NCBI GenBank assembly: GCA_029547045.1
Contig: JAKPQL010000071.1
Coordinates: 1-50,238, forward strand
Reading direction: 5' to 3'
DNA: 50,238 nt
DNA from: Deltaproteobacteria bacterium
Lineage (GTDB): Bacteria; Desulfobacterota; Desulfomonilia; UBA1062
Below are positions 37,553-47,092 of this stretch, one piece after another. A program made the translations under genes and the position numbers. Numbering within the stretch: position 1 is the stretch's first letter; each line of letters starts with the position of its first letter. The notes beneath the pieces are model-generated. The model had not been told where the DNA came from. It ran no database searches and was given only the letters and a program-made list of their open reading frames with translations.

Positions 37553-39387
37553 GGAGAACCCATCTCTCCCTGTTTTTCGTTATCGTCCTTCTTGCGGGGT
37601 CCCAGGCGCCCGTCGCCACCGCACTCGCCAGGACCTGTCAGGACTGCCACTACGGCGCCGCGTACACCACCGGGTTCGCGGCCTCGGTCCACGCAAAGAA
37701 CGGCTGCCTGAGCTGCCACAGCGATATCACGGACATGGCCTCCCACATGACGGGTAACTACAGGCCGTCCCCGGTGAACTGCGGCAAGTGCCACGCACAG
37801 ATCGCCATGGATTATCAGAAGAACTTCCACTACCTCCAGGAGGACTTCCGCTGCGTGGACTGCCACCAGGACGTGCACACGCGCACAAAGGCCACCAAGG
37901 ACATCAAGATCCGCACCATCGAGAAGTGCACCCAGTGCCACGGCAACGAGGAGTACGTCACCTCGGGCCACGCCGAGGCCGTGCTCAAGGGAAACCACGA
38001 CGCAGCCGCCTGCGGCGACTGCCACGGCCTCCACAACACCCGCGTGTTTCACACCTCGCTGTCCGCCTACCCCGAAGAGGCCCGCATGTTCTACAACGAA
38101 AAGTGCATCTCCTGCCACGACGACACGGCCATGATGCAGCGGAACAACCTCTCGGACAAGGTGGTGGAGTACTACGAGGAGACCTACCACGGCAAGGTCC
38201 AGGGCGTGGGGTTCGCCACGCTCGTGGCCGGGTGCGCGGACTGCCATCAGACCCACAACATCCTCCCCAAGACCGACCCGCGCTCCTCCATCCACCCGGA
38301 CAACCTGGCGGCCAACTGCGGCCGCTGCCACACGGGCTTCCACAGGCGCTTCGTGGACTACAAGGCCCACCCGGACTACCACGACCGGCACAACTACCCT
38401 GCCCTGTTCATCACCTTTGTCTTCATGACCGGGCTCCTGGTCTTCACCTTCGTGTTCTTCTGGACCCACACCCTGCTCTGGTGGCGCAAGAGCTACTGGG
38501 AGAAGCACGAGCGCGAGAAGGAGGGCATCCTGCCGGAAAACTGCATGACCGACAAGGAGGGCTTCCAGCACGTCCAGCGCTTCTCGAGGGCTGAACGGGC
38601 CATGCACGTGCTGCTCATTCTGTCCTTCTTCACGCTCGTCACCACCGGGTTCCCGCTCAAATACCACAAGGCCCCCTGGGCGAAGATTCTCATGGGCCTC
38701 TGGGGCGGAGCGCCCATGGCCGGGCTCTTCCACCGCATCGCGGCCGTGGTCCTCATGGTGCTCTTCGCCGTCGTGGCCGTCCGGTGCCTGCTCTTCCTGT
38801 TCCCGCCGGGCCTGGGGTTCAAGGGCTGGACGGATCGCCTCTTCAGCCCGGACTCCCTGTTCCCGAGGATGAAGGACTGGGAGGACATCAAGGGCATGAT
38901 CAGATGGTTCTTCAACAAAGGCGAGAAGCCGAAGTTCGACAGGTGGTCCTACTGGGAGAAGTTCGACTTCTGGGCGGTGTTCTGGGGCATGTTCGCCATC
39001 GGCGGCTCCGGCGTGCTGCTGTGGAACCCCGAGCTCTCATCCTACATCGTACCCGGCTGGGTGTTGAACGTGGCAACGCTCGTCCACTCGGAGGAGGCCC
39101 TGCTGGCAGCGCTCTTCATCTTCACGGTCCACTTCTTCAACACCCACTTCGTGCCGGACAAGTTTCCCATGGACCGCCTCATCTTCACCGGAACCTACGC
39201 CATTGACGACCTGAAGCGGGACCGGCCCGAGGAGTACGAGCGGCTCATGGCGGAAGGGAAGATAGAGGAGCTCAAGAGGGAGCACCCGAGCATCCCGCTC
39301 AAGCTCATCTCCGCCACCATCGGGCTCGCAAGCCTGCTGCTGGGCCTTGCGCTCACCGTGCTGTTCATCTGGGTGATCGTCACCTGA
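37549..39387 (+). CDS. CbcL-like inner-membrane cytochrome: nonaheme c domain fused to a b-type cytochrome
   Basis: A 612-residue protein. A signal peptide or anchor is followed by a periplasmic domain with nine CXXCH sites (CQDCH, CLSCH, CGKCH, CVDCH, CTQCH, CGDCH, CISCH, CADCH, CGRCH) up to about residue 275. A membrane part with about five hydrophobic spans and histidines suited to b-heme ligation (MHVLLILSFFTLVTTGFPLKYHK, LFHRIAAVVLMVLFAVV, NVATLVHSEEALLAALFIFTVHFF) follows. This architecture matches CbcL of Geobacter, a quinol-oxidising inner-membrane cytochrome used in low-potential metal reduction. It overlaps the rhodanese gene by ATGA and closes the cluster, so it probably feeds menaquinol electrons to the soluble cytochromes upstream. 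Confidence 0.88.
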   Translation: MRRTHLSLFFVIVLLAGSQAPVATALARTCQDCHYGAAYTTGFAASVHAKNGCLSCHSDITDMASHMTGNYRPSPVNCGKCHAQIAMDYQKNFHYLQEDFRCVDCHQDVHTRTKATKDIKIRTIEKCTQCHGNEEYVTSGHAEAVLKGNHDAAACGDCHGLHNTRVFHTSLSAYPEEARMFYNEKCISCHDDTAMMQRNNLSDKVVEYYEETYHGKVQGVGFATLVAGCADCHQTHNILPKTDPRSSIHPDNLAANCGRCHTGFHRRFVDYKAHPDYHDRHNYPALFITFVFMTGLLVFTFVFFWTHTLLWWRKSYWEKHEREKEGILPENCMTDKEGFQHVQRFSRAERAMHVLLILSFFTLVTTGFPLKYHKAPWAKILMGLWGGAPMAGLFHRIAAVVLMVLFAVVAVRCLLFLFPPGLGFKGWTDRLFSPDSLFPRMKDWEDIKGMIRWFFNKGEKPKFDRWSYWEKFDFWAVFWGMFAIGGSGVLLWNPELSSYIVPGWVLNVATLVHSEEALLAALFIFTVHFFNTHFVPDKFPMDRLIFTGTYAIDDLKRDRPEEYERLMAEGKIEELKREHPSIPLKLISATIGLASLLLGLALTVLFIWVIVT

Positions 39388-39412
39388 GCACTCGGCCGGC
39401 CTGATCGCTCCT

Positions 39413-40072
39413 TCAAAGAATAACGGCCTCGGGAAAGGTCATGAGGAACTTCGGCACTGCAAAGGTTCCCAGGATACGGCACTGGGAGAAATCCGGGAAC
39501 ACGGCCCCGTCGATGCGGGCATGCACGAGGCGCGCAGGTGATACGGCGCCCCTGGCGCCCGGGGTGGTGAGATAGGTCCTGCCCTCGTGCAGGTGGACCA
39601 GGGTACGCAGCCCCCTGGGGACCAGGGCAGTGGTGACTGGCACGGAGAACGGCAGGGCCCTGTAGCGCAGTTCTGCGAACTGTCTCCCATCCCTGCTCAT
39701 ACGGACGGATTCCACCCCGCCCTCCCGCGAAACCTCGAAGACCGCCAGTTCCTTCGGGATGCCCCAGTTCCTCCTGCCGTTCACCACGCTCTCGAGCGTG
39801 GACACGAAGATCCGGGAGATGGAGAAATACTTCCTTCCACCCACGTCGAACATGCCCGGGATGAACAGGATCTCCCGGTACGGTCCGACGTCGGAGGAGC
39901 GGTAGTCCACATACATGACCATTCCGACGCCGCCTGCGAAGCGACCTTTGAGGGCATCGGGGACGAATCCCTGCTCTTCGACGAAATCCCGGCTCAGCCT
40001 GACCAGGGCTATGCACCCCTGCCCTGTCAGCACCCAGGGGGCAGGTGCGCTGATTACAGATCCTTCATCCAT
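39413..40072 (-). CDS. acetoacetate decarboxylase-like protein
   Basis: A 219-residue protein of the acetoacetate decarboxylase beta-fold. YREILFIPGMFDVGGRKYFSISRIFV and the family signature NWGIPKELAVFEV are visible. In true decarboxylases a lysine pair in the central barrel forms the Schiff base; I cannot place that lysine with confidence, and many relatives have other or unknown activity. The start is the ATG at 40072. It lies 26 bp after the acyl-CoA synthetase (ADP-forming) gene on the same strand, so the two are probably co-transcribed and act on related acyl or keto-acid intermediates. Confidence 0.72.
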   Translation of the reverse strand: MDEGSVISAPAPWVLTGQGCIALVRLSRDFVEEQGFVPDALKGRFAGGVGMVMYVDYRSSDVGPYREILFIPGMFDVGGRKYFSISRIFVSTLESVVNGRRNWGIPKELAVFEVSREGGVESVRMSRDGRQFAELRYRALPFSVPVTTALVPRGLRTLVHLHEGRTYLTTPGARGAVSPARLVHARIDGAVFPDFSQCRILGTFAVPKFLMTFPEAVIL

Positions 40073-40098
40073 GGCCTTTCTCTCCCTGCACTTCCCTC

Positions 40099-42180
40099 TC
40101 ACCCGCGGGTGAGCCCGCGGAACCGGGCGTACTCCACCATGCGGCTGAAGGCGTACACGGCGCGCTCCGGAGTCGGGTAACTCGGCACGCCCAGCGCCAT
40201 GAACCCGTCGTGGATGTGGGCGATCTCTTTTGCCGTGCCTCCGTAGTAACTCACGATCACGGGCTTATGGGGGTGCCTGGCAAGGACCCCGCTGAAGGCC
40301 TCCTCGATGTCGAAGATGCTCTCGGGCATGAGCACGAAGATGATGAGGACCGCATCCATATCCCTCTGGTCCAGCAGGCAGCCTGCGATGTGGCTCATGG
40401 TTTTTTTCGAGCCGTGCTGCTCGATGGCGGACCAGGTGTCGATGGGGTTGCGCACCGGGGCCCATACCGGCATGACCTCGCGGAGCCGCTTCAGCGTGTT
40501 CGGCCTGAGCCCGGGAAGCTCGATTCCATACTCCTCCGCCGCGTCCGTGGTGACCACACAGCCCATGCCGGAAATGGAGAGCACGCCCATGCGGTTGCCC
40601 CGGGGCAGGGGAAGCGCCTCGAAGGCGGCGAGCGTGTCGAAGAAGGCTTCCGAGTCGTGGGCCCGTACCAGGCCCGTCCTGCGGCACACCGCGTCGAACA
40701 CCGTGTCCGAGCCTGCGAGCGACCCCGTGTGCGAGGCGATGGCAGCTGCGCCTGCCTCGCTGCGGCCAGACTTGAGCACCACCACGGGCTTCTTCCTGCA
40801 TGCCTTGGCAGCGGCCCTCACGAACCGTCCGCCGTCCACCACGCCCTCGAGGTACATGCCAAGCGTGGTGGTCTCATCATCATCCGAGAGATACTCCAGC
40901 AGGTCGCTCTCGTTGATATCGCCCTTGTTGCCTATGCAGGCCACCTTGGCCAGGCCGAAGGGTTTCACGTCCGCGATCCAGCGGCCCCAGCCCGAGGAGA
41001 AGACCCCGGACTGCCCGATGATGGACACGCCGCCCTTCTTGATGGGTTCCAGGCCCACGATGGACGTGGCCATGCCCGCGGACGGGTTCAGGGTGCCGAT
41101 GCTGTTGGGTCCCATGACCCGGATGCCCGCCCTGCGGGCCTGCTCCATGAGCGCCTCCTGGTCATGTACGCCCGAATCCCCCATATCCGAGTAGCCGCCC
41201 GTGCTCAGGATGACGTTGGTCACCCCCTTGGCGGCGCAGTCCGCAATGGCATCGGGAACAGCGGCCTTGGGGATCACGATCATGGCCAGGTCCACGGGGC
41301 CGGGCACCTCGCGCACGCTCGCATACGAGGGCATGCCAAGGATCTCCCTGCACGAGGGATTGATGGGGATGATCCTGCCCTGGAAGCCGGCCTTGACGAG
41401 GTTGCGCAGGATGATGTTGCCCCCCTTGCCCGGGCTGCGGGATGCGCCGATGAGCGCAAAGGCCCGGGGCTTGAAGAAGGGGGCCACGGTGGACGGGTCG
41501 GGGTGCTTCCGGCCGGTGTGCGCACGGCCCACTCCGAGCCTCACCATGGCATCCACCGCCACCGCGCCCTTGGGATACGCGATGAAGGGGTTGATGTCTA
41601 CCTCGAGGATGTCGGTCCGCTCAAGCATGAGGCGGGAAACCGCCACGAGGGTATCCGCCACGACCGCCAGGTCCACTCCAGGCTGTGCGCGGAAGCCCTT
41701 GAGCAGGACTGCGCCCCTGAGTCCCTCCAGCATGGACAGGGCCGCCTTCCTGGTCAGCGGTGCCAGCTCGATGGCCGTGTCCCGGAACACCTCGGCGAAG
41801 ATGCCTCCCATGCCTGCAAGCACCACCGGACCGAACACCGGGTCGCGCCTGGCGCCCACGATGAGCTCCACGCCGGGCTCGGCCATCTTCTGGACCAGGA
41901 AGTCGTGCGGGACCCCCGCAAACCGCCCCTCCATGCCTCGCAGGGCATCCTTCAGGGAAGCGGCGTCCGGGATGTTCAGGACAACACCACCGGACTCGGT
42001 CTTGTGGGGGATCCCCTCCGAACACACCTTGAGCGCCACGGGGAAGCCCAGCCCTGCAGCCGCTCGGATCGCGGTGGTCGCGTCCGGGGCGAGTTCCCCC
42101 GGGATGAACGGTACCCCCCACTGCCCGAGCAGGCAGGCCCCTTCATGTTCATTCAGCGTGCGTATCTCCTCGTCTTTCAC
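40099..42180 (-). CDS. acyl-CoA synthetase (ADP-forming), fused subunits
   Basis: A 693-residue ADP-forming synthetase that makes ATP from acyl-CoA, ADP and phosphate, or the reverse. The order is ATP-grasp (beta, about 1-215; VALKVCSEGIPHKTESGGV, FGPVVLAGMGGIFAEVF), then CoA-binding and ligase (alpha, about 230-690; FALIGASRSPGKGGN). The phosphohistidine is His484 in IASHTGSLAGSD. The start is GTG at 42180 with AGGAGAA 7 bases upstream; a longer frame lacks a ribosome binding site. It is a typical energy-conserving step of fermentative and syntrophic anaerobes. Substrate range is unknown. Confidence 0.92.
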   Translation of the reverse strand: MKDEEIRTLNEHEGACLLGQWGVPFIPGELAPDATTAIRAAAGLGFPVALKVCSEGIPHKTESGGVVLNIPDAASLKDALRGMEGRFAGVPHDFLVQKMAEPGVELIVGARRDPVFGPVVLAGMGGIFAEVFRDTAIELAPLTRKAALSMLEGLRGAVLLKGFRAQPGVDLAVVADTLVAVSRLMLERTDILEVDINPFIAYPKGAVAVDAMVRLGVGRAHTGRKHPDPSTVAPFFKPRAFALIGASRSPGKGGNIILRNLVKAGFQGRIIPINPSCREILGMPSYASVREVPGPVDLAMIVIPKAAVPDAIADCAAKGVTNVILSTGGYSDMGDSGVHDQEALMEQARRAGIRVMGPNSIGTLNPSAGMATSIVGLEPIKKGGVSIIGQSGVFSSGWGRWIADVKPFGLAKVACIGNKGDINESDLLEYLSDDDETTTLGMYLEGVVDGGRFVRAAAKACRKKPVVVLKSGRSEAGAAAIASHTGSLAGSDTVFDAVCRRTGLVRAHDSEAFFDTLAAFEALPLPRGNRMGVLSISGMGCVVTTDAAEEYGIELPGLRPNTLKRLREVMPVWAPVRNPIDTWSAIEQHGSKKTMSHIAGCLLDQRDMDAVLIIFVLMPESIFDIEEAFSGVLARHPHKPVIVSYYGGTAKEIAHIHDGFMALGVPSYPTPERAVYAFSRMVEYARFRGLTRG

Positions 42181-42223
42181 GGATTTTCTCCTAATCTGTC
42201 CTTCATGGTGCATGATCGACAAG

Positions 42224-42266
42224 ATTATCAGAGCCATGGCAGAGGGTGCAATGCCATTCATGGCAT
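42224..42266 (-). promoter_or_regulatory. promoter and palindrome upstream of the ADP-forming synthetase
   Basis: On the minus strand, TTGCAC (42251-42246) and GATAAT (42229-42224) are 16 bp apart. An inverted repeat ATGCCAT-TC-ATGGCAT (42251-42266) lies immediately upstream of the -35 box, a plausible regulator site. Confidence 0.45.
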
Positions 42267-42332
42267 AGGGAATCTCCATTCCTTGCCTGCCCACCATGGG
42301 GATTATCTTTTCAGGAACGAACTGCGGGGCAG

Positions 42333-42623
42333 GGTGAACCTGTGGTGAAGTCCAGCGTGGACACGTTCTACAACACCGAACGGGAGAAGGTCCTGAATGA
42401 GAGGGAAATCCGGACCGTGATCCTCGCAGGAACCGCGGCCGAGGGCGCGGTGCTCCACACCTCCACCGGCGCTGCCATGCGGGGGTTCGCGGTCATCGTG
42501 CCCGTGGACGGCATGACCTCGACAACGCCCTGTGCGGAGCAGTACACGGCCCGGCACCTCCTCAACGCCCCGGGCACCCGCCAGAAGGCTACCCTGACCC
42601 GGTTCGACCTCATCGGGTTCTGA
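42333..42623 (+). pseudogene. isochorismatase-family cysteine hydrolase, C-terminal remnant
   Basis: The translated stretch GEPVVKSSVDTFYNTEREKVL... followed by IRTVILAGTAAEGAVLHTSTGAAMRGFAVIVPVDGM and a C-terminal TLTRFDLIGF matches the second half of isochorismatase-like hydrolases. The N-terminal half with the catalytic Asp and Lys is absent, and only about 150 bp separate it from the divergent synthetase gene. No candidate start (ATG 42246 or GTG 42342) gives a complete fold. It is most likely a 5'-deleted remnant; an independent small protein is less likely. Confidence 0.65.
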
Positions 42624-42632
42624 ACCGCCTCT

Positions 42633-44156
42633 TCAGGGCCCGTCTTCAGGCCCTGGAGCGCAGTCGCGGTGGGCATGCCTTGCGGGTGGCCCGTAACGGG
42701 CCTCCCGGGAAGGGGCACGCGTGCGCGAGAGCCGGTAGGCCCTCAGGAACAGGGCACCGGCGAGCCAGATGCTCAGCCCCGCAAAGGGCAGGGCCAGCAG
42801 CTGGGGCCAGAGCACGGCCAGAACACCCAGGGCCAGCAGCACCGCGCCCGCCACGAGGGTAATCCTCGACTCGGCGGGGCCCAGGGTCCGCTGCGCGGTG
42901 ATGGCCGCCTCCACCGCGGTGCCGAACCTGATGACGCCCATGCCTGCCCGGCTCATGCGCCCCTTGTCTCTTCCCCGCAGGCGGCCTTTCCTCCGGGGCC
43001 GCTGCTGGGAGAGGCACACCCCCTTCCGCTTGCTCAGCACGATCTCGGTGGACCGTGCCAGGTCCTCCAGATACATCCGTTCCATGGCCCCGGCAAAGGT
43101 CTCGTCCTCCACCGCCACGTCGAGCTCATAGTTGCCCATCCAGCTCGACAGGTTGAGGTTGGTGGAGCCGATCCTGGCCCACCTGCCGTCCGCCACGGCG
43201 GTCTTGGCGTGGAGCATGGGTCCGTTCCATTCGAACACACGCACGCCCGCCTCCAGGAGGGGCTGATAGCCCGCCCGGGACAGGGCGGCCAGCACCGGGA
43301 TGTCGGTGGAGCCCGGCACCAGGAGCCGCACGTCCACCCCGTCCCTGGCCGCGGCCATGAGGGCCTGGACATAGGTTGGGATACCCACGAAGTACGCGTC
43401 CGTGAGCCATAGCGAGGAGCGTGCCACGGCGGCGATGAGCTGGTCCAGCCGGTACAGTCCCGCCGTGTAGGGAACGCTGGCCACCACCTGGAGCGTCACG
43501 TCTCCGGTGGGGTGGATGGACCCCCTGGAGGGTGTCTCCTCCCGGGGCAGCGCCGGCCCCAGGCCTGCCCAGACATCGGCAAAAGCATGCTCGATGTCCG
43601 CCACCGCAGGACCCGTGATCATGACCCCCGTATCGCGCCATGGCTCCACGGAGCGTCCCGGGTTTCCCGCCCACATGCTCCCCACGCACAGGCCGGTGAC
43701 GAAGCCCACCGTTCCGTCCACGGCCACCATCTTGCGGTGGTCCCGGCTCAGCAGACCCAGGGGCTGGTCGATGCGTGGCGGGTTGAAGCACCGCACCTCC
43801 ACACCGGCATCCGCCAGGAGCCTCCAGAAGCTGCGGGAGGCCTTTCCCATCGAGCCCAGCCAGTCGTAGACCAGCCTGACCTTCACCCCCTGGGCGGCCT
43901 TCTCGGCCATCACCCGGGCGAACTCGCGGCCCACCACGTCATCGGTGATGAAGTAGTTCTCGAAGTGGATGTGCCGCTCTGCGGCGCGCATGGCATCGAG
44001 CCAGGCAGGATAGTTTTCCGTGCCGTCCCTGAGCAGGGTGATGCTGTTGCCCGGGATGAGGGGCGCCCCTGCTGCCCGGGAAAAGGCCTGCTCCGCGAGC
44101 AGGCGCACCGCCGGGCTCACCTCGGGGAAGGTACGCAGGGGATTGTGCGAGTCCAT
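42633..44156 (-). CDS. phospholipase D/cardiolipin synthase family protein
   Basis: A 507-residue protein with two HKD motifs: His140-Lys142-Asp147 ([10 protein letters not shown]) and His316-Lys318-Asp323 ([10 protein letters not shown]). Conserved [21 protein letters not shown] and [10 protein letters not shown] segments resemble bacterial cardiolipin synthases. Unlike ClsA, it has no N-terminal membrane spans; instead one or two spans lie near the C-terminus (about 435-475: [38 protein letters not shown]). A basic segment ([15 protein letters not shown]) and a disordered Arg/Pro-rich tail flank them. It probably makes cardiolipin or exchanges phosphatidyl groups. Confidence 0.85.
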   Translation of the reverse strand: MDSHNPLRTFPEVSPAVRLLAEQAFSRAAGAPLIPGNSITLLRDGTENYPAWLDAMRAAERHIHFENYFITDDVVGREFARVMAEKAAQGVKVRLVYDWLGSMGKASRSFWRLLADAGVEVRCFNPPRIDQPLGLLSRDHRKMVAVDGTVGFVTGLCVGSMWAGNPGRSVEPWRDTGVMITGPAVADIEHAFADVWAGLGPALPREETPSRGSIHPTGDVTLQVVASVPYTAGLYRLDQLIAAVARSSLWLTDAYFVGIPTYVQALMAAARDGVDVRLLVPGSTDIPVLAALSRAGYQPLLEAGVRVFEWNGPMLHAKTAVADGRWARIGSTNLNLSSWMGNYELDVAVEDETFAGAMERMYLEDLARSTEIVLSKRKGVCLSQQRPRRKGRLRGRDKGRMSRAGMGVIRFGTAVEAAITAQRTLGPAESRITLVAGAVLLALGVLAVLWPQLLALPFAGLSIWLAGALFLRAYRLSRTRAPSREARYGPPARHAHRDCAPGPEDGP

Positions 44157-44275
44157 GCATGCTGTTGTAGCAGTGAGCGTCCCTGCCCGTCCAGGGTTTC
44201 ATGCCTGATTCTCCCTGACGGGGACATGGAGCGCCCGGCCTGTATGACCGGTGCTGTGCGTCATTCAGGGCCTTC

Positions 44276-44683
44276 TCAGACGAACTGCACGGCCATGCCG
44301 CGCTCGGCCCGCCTCGTCACCCTTCCCCTGGTACGCAGGAAGGGCCCGAGGTTCCTCCCGGAGAAGTTGAAGGACAGCTCCTCCCCCACGTCCGAGGGGG
44401 TGTCGGTCTCCACGTACATGCCGCCCCTGCTGATGTTGATGAGGTGGACGCGCTGCGTCTCCTGCCCGTCGCGGTGGCACGCCACGGTCCTGTCCACGCG
44501 GATCCGCCTGTCCCTCCTCCGGTCATCGATAAAGTACGGGAGACGTTTCTTCGTCTTCATGGAATTTGGCATCAGGCCGTGGAGCATGCGCGACAGGACG
44601 ATCCCGGCAAAGGCTCCTCTCTCCAGGGTCCTGTCCAACAGCCCGAGCATCCTGTCCGATCGGTTTTCCCATGAATTCTGCAT
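44276..44683 (-). CDS. PilZ domain protein (putative c-di-GMP receptor)
   Basis: A 135-residue protein from ATG 44683, with AGGAGAAGGG just upstream. After a helical N-terminus of about 50 residues, the PilZ domain starts with RRRDRRIRVDR, holding the RxxxR motif, and has N-x-S-x-x-G in LINISRGGMYVET. The ending GRVTRRAERGMAVQFV is the usual final strand pair. These residues bind cyclic di-GMP. It is a stand-alone receptor rather than the enzyme fusion at 25248-27275. It lies upstream of the phospholipase D gene on the same strand, about 120 bp away. Confidence 0.85.
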   Translation of the reverse strand: MQNSWENRSDRMLGLLDRTLERGAFAGIVLSRMLHGLMPNSMKTKKRLPYFIDDRRRDRRIRVDRTVACHRDGQETQRVHLINISRGGMYVETDTPSDVGEELSFNFSGRNLGPFLRTRGRVTRRAERGMAVQFV

Positions 44684-44901
44684 GACCCTTCTCCTGTGGT
44701 GCACGGCAACCACGTGTTTCTCGTGCCCGGCTCGACAAACCGTCACTCTCGCCCCGGCGGACACCGGTCCGCAGTGCATCCATTTCACGCATAATTCCAT
44801 ACTATCAGGGGTTATGCCATTCCACGAGCAAAGACGATACTCCAAGAAGATAACCCCTTCCCGGCAGGAGTCAAGGGGCGCGCGCACCCGGGCCCGGCTC
44901 C

Positions 44902-46581
44902 TCAGTAGCCCGGGGGCACCCGGTAGGCGCTGGCAACCCTGTCAAGCTGCTCGGCGACGGCGAGGAGCTCCATGTCGCGCCAGCGCTTGCCCACGATCTG
45001 GATGCCCAGGGGCATGCCCTCCCTGGTGTACCCGACAGGGATGACCACCACCGGGTTGCCCGTGAGGTTGAACAGGCTCGTGTAGGACATGTTGGCCACC
45101 AGGTAGTTCACGGGCGTGCCGTCCACCACGACCTTGTCCCTGTAGGCAGGAATCGGCCCGAAATAGCGCCAGGCTGCGATGTGCCCGTATGCCTCCCTGA
45201 CGCTGACCGGGCAGAGGAGCGCATCCTTGTCCGAGAGATAGGCATCCATGGCGGACACGAAGAAGTCACGCTCGGTGAGCGTCTTCAGGTACTTCTCGTA
45301 GCTGAACGGGTAGACCATGGCGATCATGGGTGCCTCCTTGCGGAACTGTCCCCCGAAGAGCCAGCTCATGAACCGGAAGAACGAGGGCTGGTACACGCCG
45401 AGCTCCATGTCCATGAGCCTGCCGTAGGTGGTCCATGCCTCGTGGAAGCCTATGGGTCCGAGGCGGTCTGTTTCCATGCCGTAGAGGTCTTGTGCCGCAG
45501 GGCCGATGACCTTCAGGTGATCGTTGAAGAGATTCTCGTTCATCCTCGTCACGACAGAGCCCCGGGCCGCGAGCCGGTCGGCGAAGTTCTTCAGGGCGCC
45601 CCGTGTATCCGCAGACACCGGAACCCCGCCGAAGCCGTCTGTCCAGACGATGCGGAGGCCCTTGAGATCTTTCGCTGCCTGCGGGCCCAGATCCACCCAG
45701 GGGATGTCCGGGTCGGCAGTGGTCGGCCCCGCAATGACGGACAGGCCGAGCCGGAGGTCGTCGATGGAGCGCGCCAGGGGGCCGCAGCAGGCCAGGTGCC
45801 GCAGCGCTCTGAACTGGGCACCCTTCATCCCCGGGGACACGCCATAGTTGGAGGTGAAGTTTTCCGTGGGCTTGATGCCGTATATGCCGCAGAAGTGGGA
45901 CGGGATCCGGATGGACCCGCCGAGGTCGTTGCCCATGCCGAGCGCGCTCATGCCCGTGGCCACGGCAGCCGCCTCGCCGCCCGAGGACCCCCCTGGAGTC
46001 CTCTTCTGGTCCCATGGGTTGTTCGTGACACCGAACAGCCTGTTCCTGGTCTGGGTATCCATGCCCAAGGGCGGCAGGTTCGTCTTGCCCAGGATGACCG
46101 CGCCTGCCATCTTCACCCGCTCCACCACGAAGGCGTCATGCTGCGGCACATAGTCCGCCAGTTCGCCCATGCCATTCGTGCTCTTGATACCCTTGGTGGC
46201 GTAGTTGTCCTTGATGGTCATGGGCACCCCGTGCAGCGGCCCCCAGACCTCGCCCCGCTTGAGCGCCTCGTCCGCCTCCCGGGCCCGCTTGCGCGCGCCC
46301 TCGGCGTCCAGGGTGACAATGGCGTTGAGCCTTGGATTGACCCTGGCGATCTGATCCAGATAGGCCTCCACCGCCTCCGTGGCGGTCGTCTTGCCGGTGC
46401 GGATCATGTCCGCGAGCTTCGATGCTGGGAGAAAAACCAGCTCATGGCGTGTGAGACCCGAAGCTGCCGGTTCATCGGCATGTGCGTTCCCGGTGAACAG
46501 GACAAGACCCAGGAGTGAGATCAGGACGAAAGCGGGAAGAAAAGACTGCTTGTTCCATGAGTGCCTCTGGCGGAGATTCAT
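44902..46581 (-). CDS. exported amidase (amidase-signature family)
   Basis: A 559-residue protein starting at ATG 46581 after GAGGAGG, with a signal peptide (about 1-36, LPAFVLISLLGLVLFTGNAHA). The Ser-cisSer-Lys triad is Lys124 (TIKDN), Ser200 (GGSSGG) and nucleophile Ser223 (DLGGSIRIP). Most amidase-signature enzymes are cytoplasmic, so the signal peptide points to a periplasmic enzyme that releases ammonia from an external amide. No transporter or regulator is linked. The substrate is unknown. Confidence 0.9.
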   Translation of the reverse strand: MNLRQRHSWNKQSFLPAFVLISLLGLVLFTGNAHADEPAASGLTRHELVFLPASKLADMIRTGKTTATEAVEAYLDQIARVNPRLNAIVTLDAEGARKRAREADEALKRGEVWGPLHGVPMTIKDNYATKGIKSTNGMGELADYVPQHDAFVVERVKMAGAVILGKTNLPPLGMDTQTRNRLFGVTNNPWDQKRTPGGSSGGEAAAVATGMSALGMGNDLGGSIRIPSHFCGIYGIKPTENFTSNYGVSPGMKGAQFRALRHLACCGPLARSIDDLRLGLSVIAGPTTADPDIPWVDLGPQAAKDLKGLRIVWTDGFGGVPVSADTRGALKNFADRLAARGSVVTRMNENLFNDHLKVIGPAAQDLYGMETDRLGPIGFHEAWTTYGRLMDMELGVYQPSFFRFMSWLFGGQFRKEAPMIAMVYPFSYEKYLKTLTERDFFVSAMDAYLSDKDALLCPVSVREAYGHIAAWRYFGPIPAYRDKVVVDGTPVNYLVANMSYTSLFNLTGNPVVVIPVGYTREGMPLGIQIVGKRWRDMELLAVAEQLDRVASAYRVPPGY

Positions 46582-46729
46582 GGGAATCCTCCTCGTCAAT
46601 GGAATATGCATCAGGACCGGGTTTGCGACCATCATGCAGGCCTGCCGCACCCGGTTTCCTGTCAACAGGCCTATCCTACCAGAGAATGAATCCCTGATAA
46701 ACTCTCAGGAAAAGCCGCTCACGCCTTCC

Positions 46730-47050
46730 CTACTCGGCAACCACCGCGGTCCCGCTGATGCTCACCATGAGCATGCCGTTCGCCTGGCCCAGGACCTCGT
46801 AGTCCAGATCAACGCCCACAACGGCATTGGCTCCCAGTTGGGCCGCGTTCTGCTCGAGCTCGGCCATGGCCACCTCGCGGGCCCTGCGGAGCTCCTTCTC
46901 GTAGGCTGCCGAACGGCCGCCGATGATGTCGCGCACCGTGGCGAAGATGTCGCGGAACAGGTTCGCGCCCAGGATGGCCTCGCCCGTGACGATGCCCTTG
47001 TACTCTCTGATGCGTTTCCCTTCGATGGTCTGTGTGGTGGTTATGATCAT
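46730..47050 (-). CDS. YbjQ/UPF0145 family protein
   Basis: A 106-residue protein from ATG 47050, with GAGGAGG upstream. It matches the YbjQ family: [34 protein letters not shown], then a charged helix and [17 protein letters not shown]. Family proteins are described as putative heavy-metal-binding and form pentameric rings; the physiological role is unsettled. It lies 42 bp after mtgA on the same strand, so it could be in the same transcript. Confidence 0.88.
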   Translation of the reverse strand: MIITTTQTIEGKRIREYKGIVTGEAILGANLFRDIFATVRDIIGGRSAAYEKELRRAREVAMAELEQNAAQLGANAVVGVDLDYEVLGQANGMLMVSISGTAVVAE

Positions 47051-47092
47051 GTGCAGGACCTCCTCAGGCCGTTGTTCCATGAGAGCGAATCA

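Noticed and set aside
40099..40112. TCACCCGCGGGTGA palindrome at the end of the ADP-forming synthetase gene
   Set aside because: It overlaps the last codons and stop. There is no T-run and the next gene follows 26 bp on in the same direction, so a terminator is unlikely.
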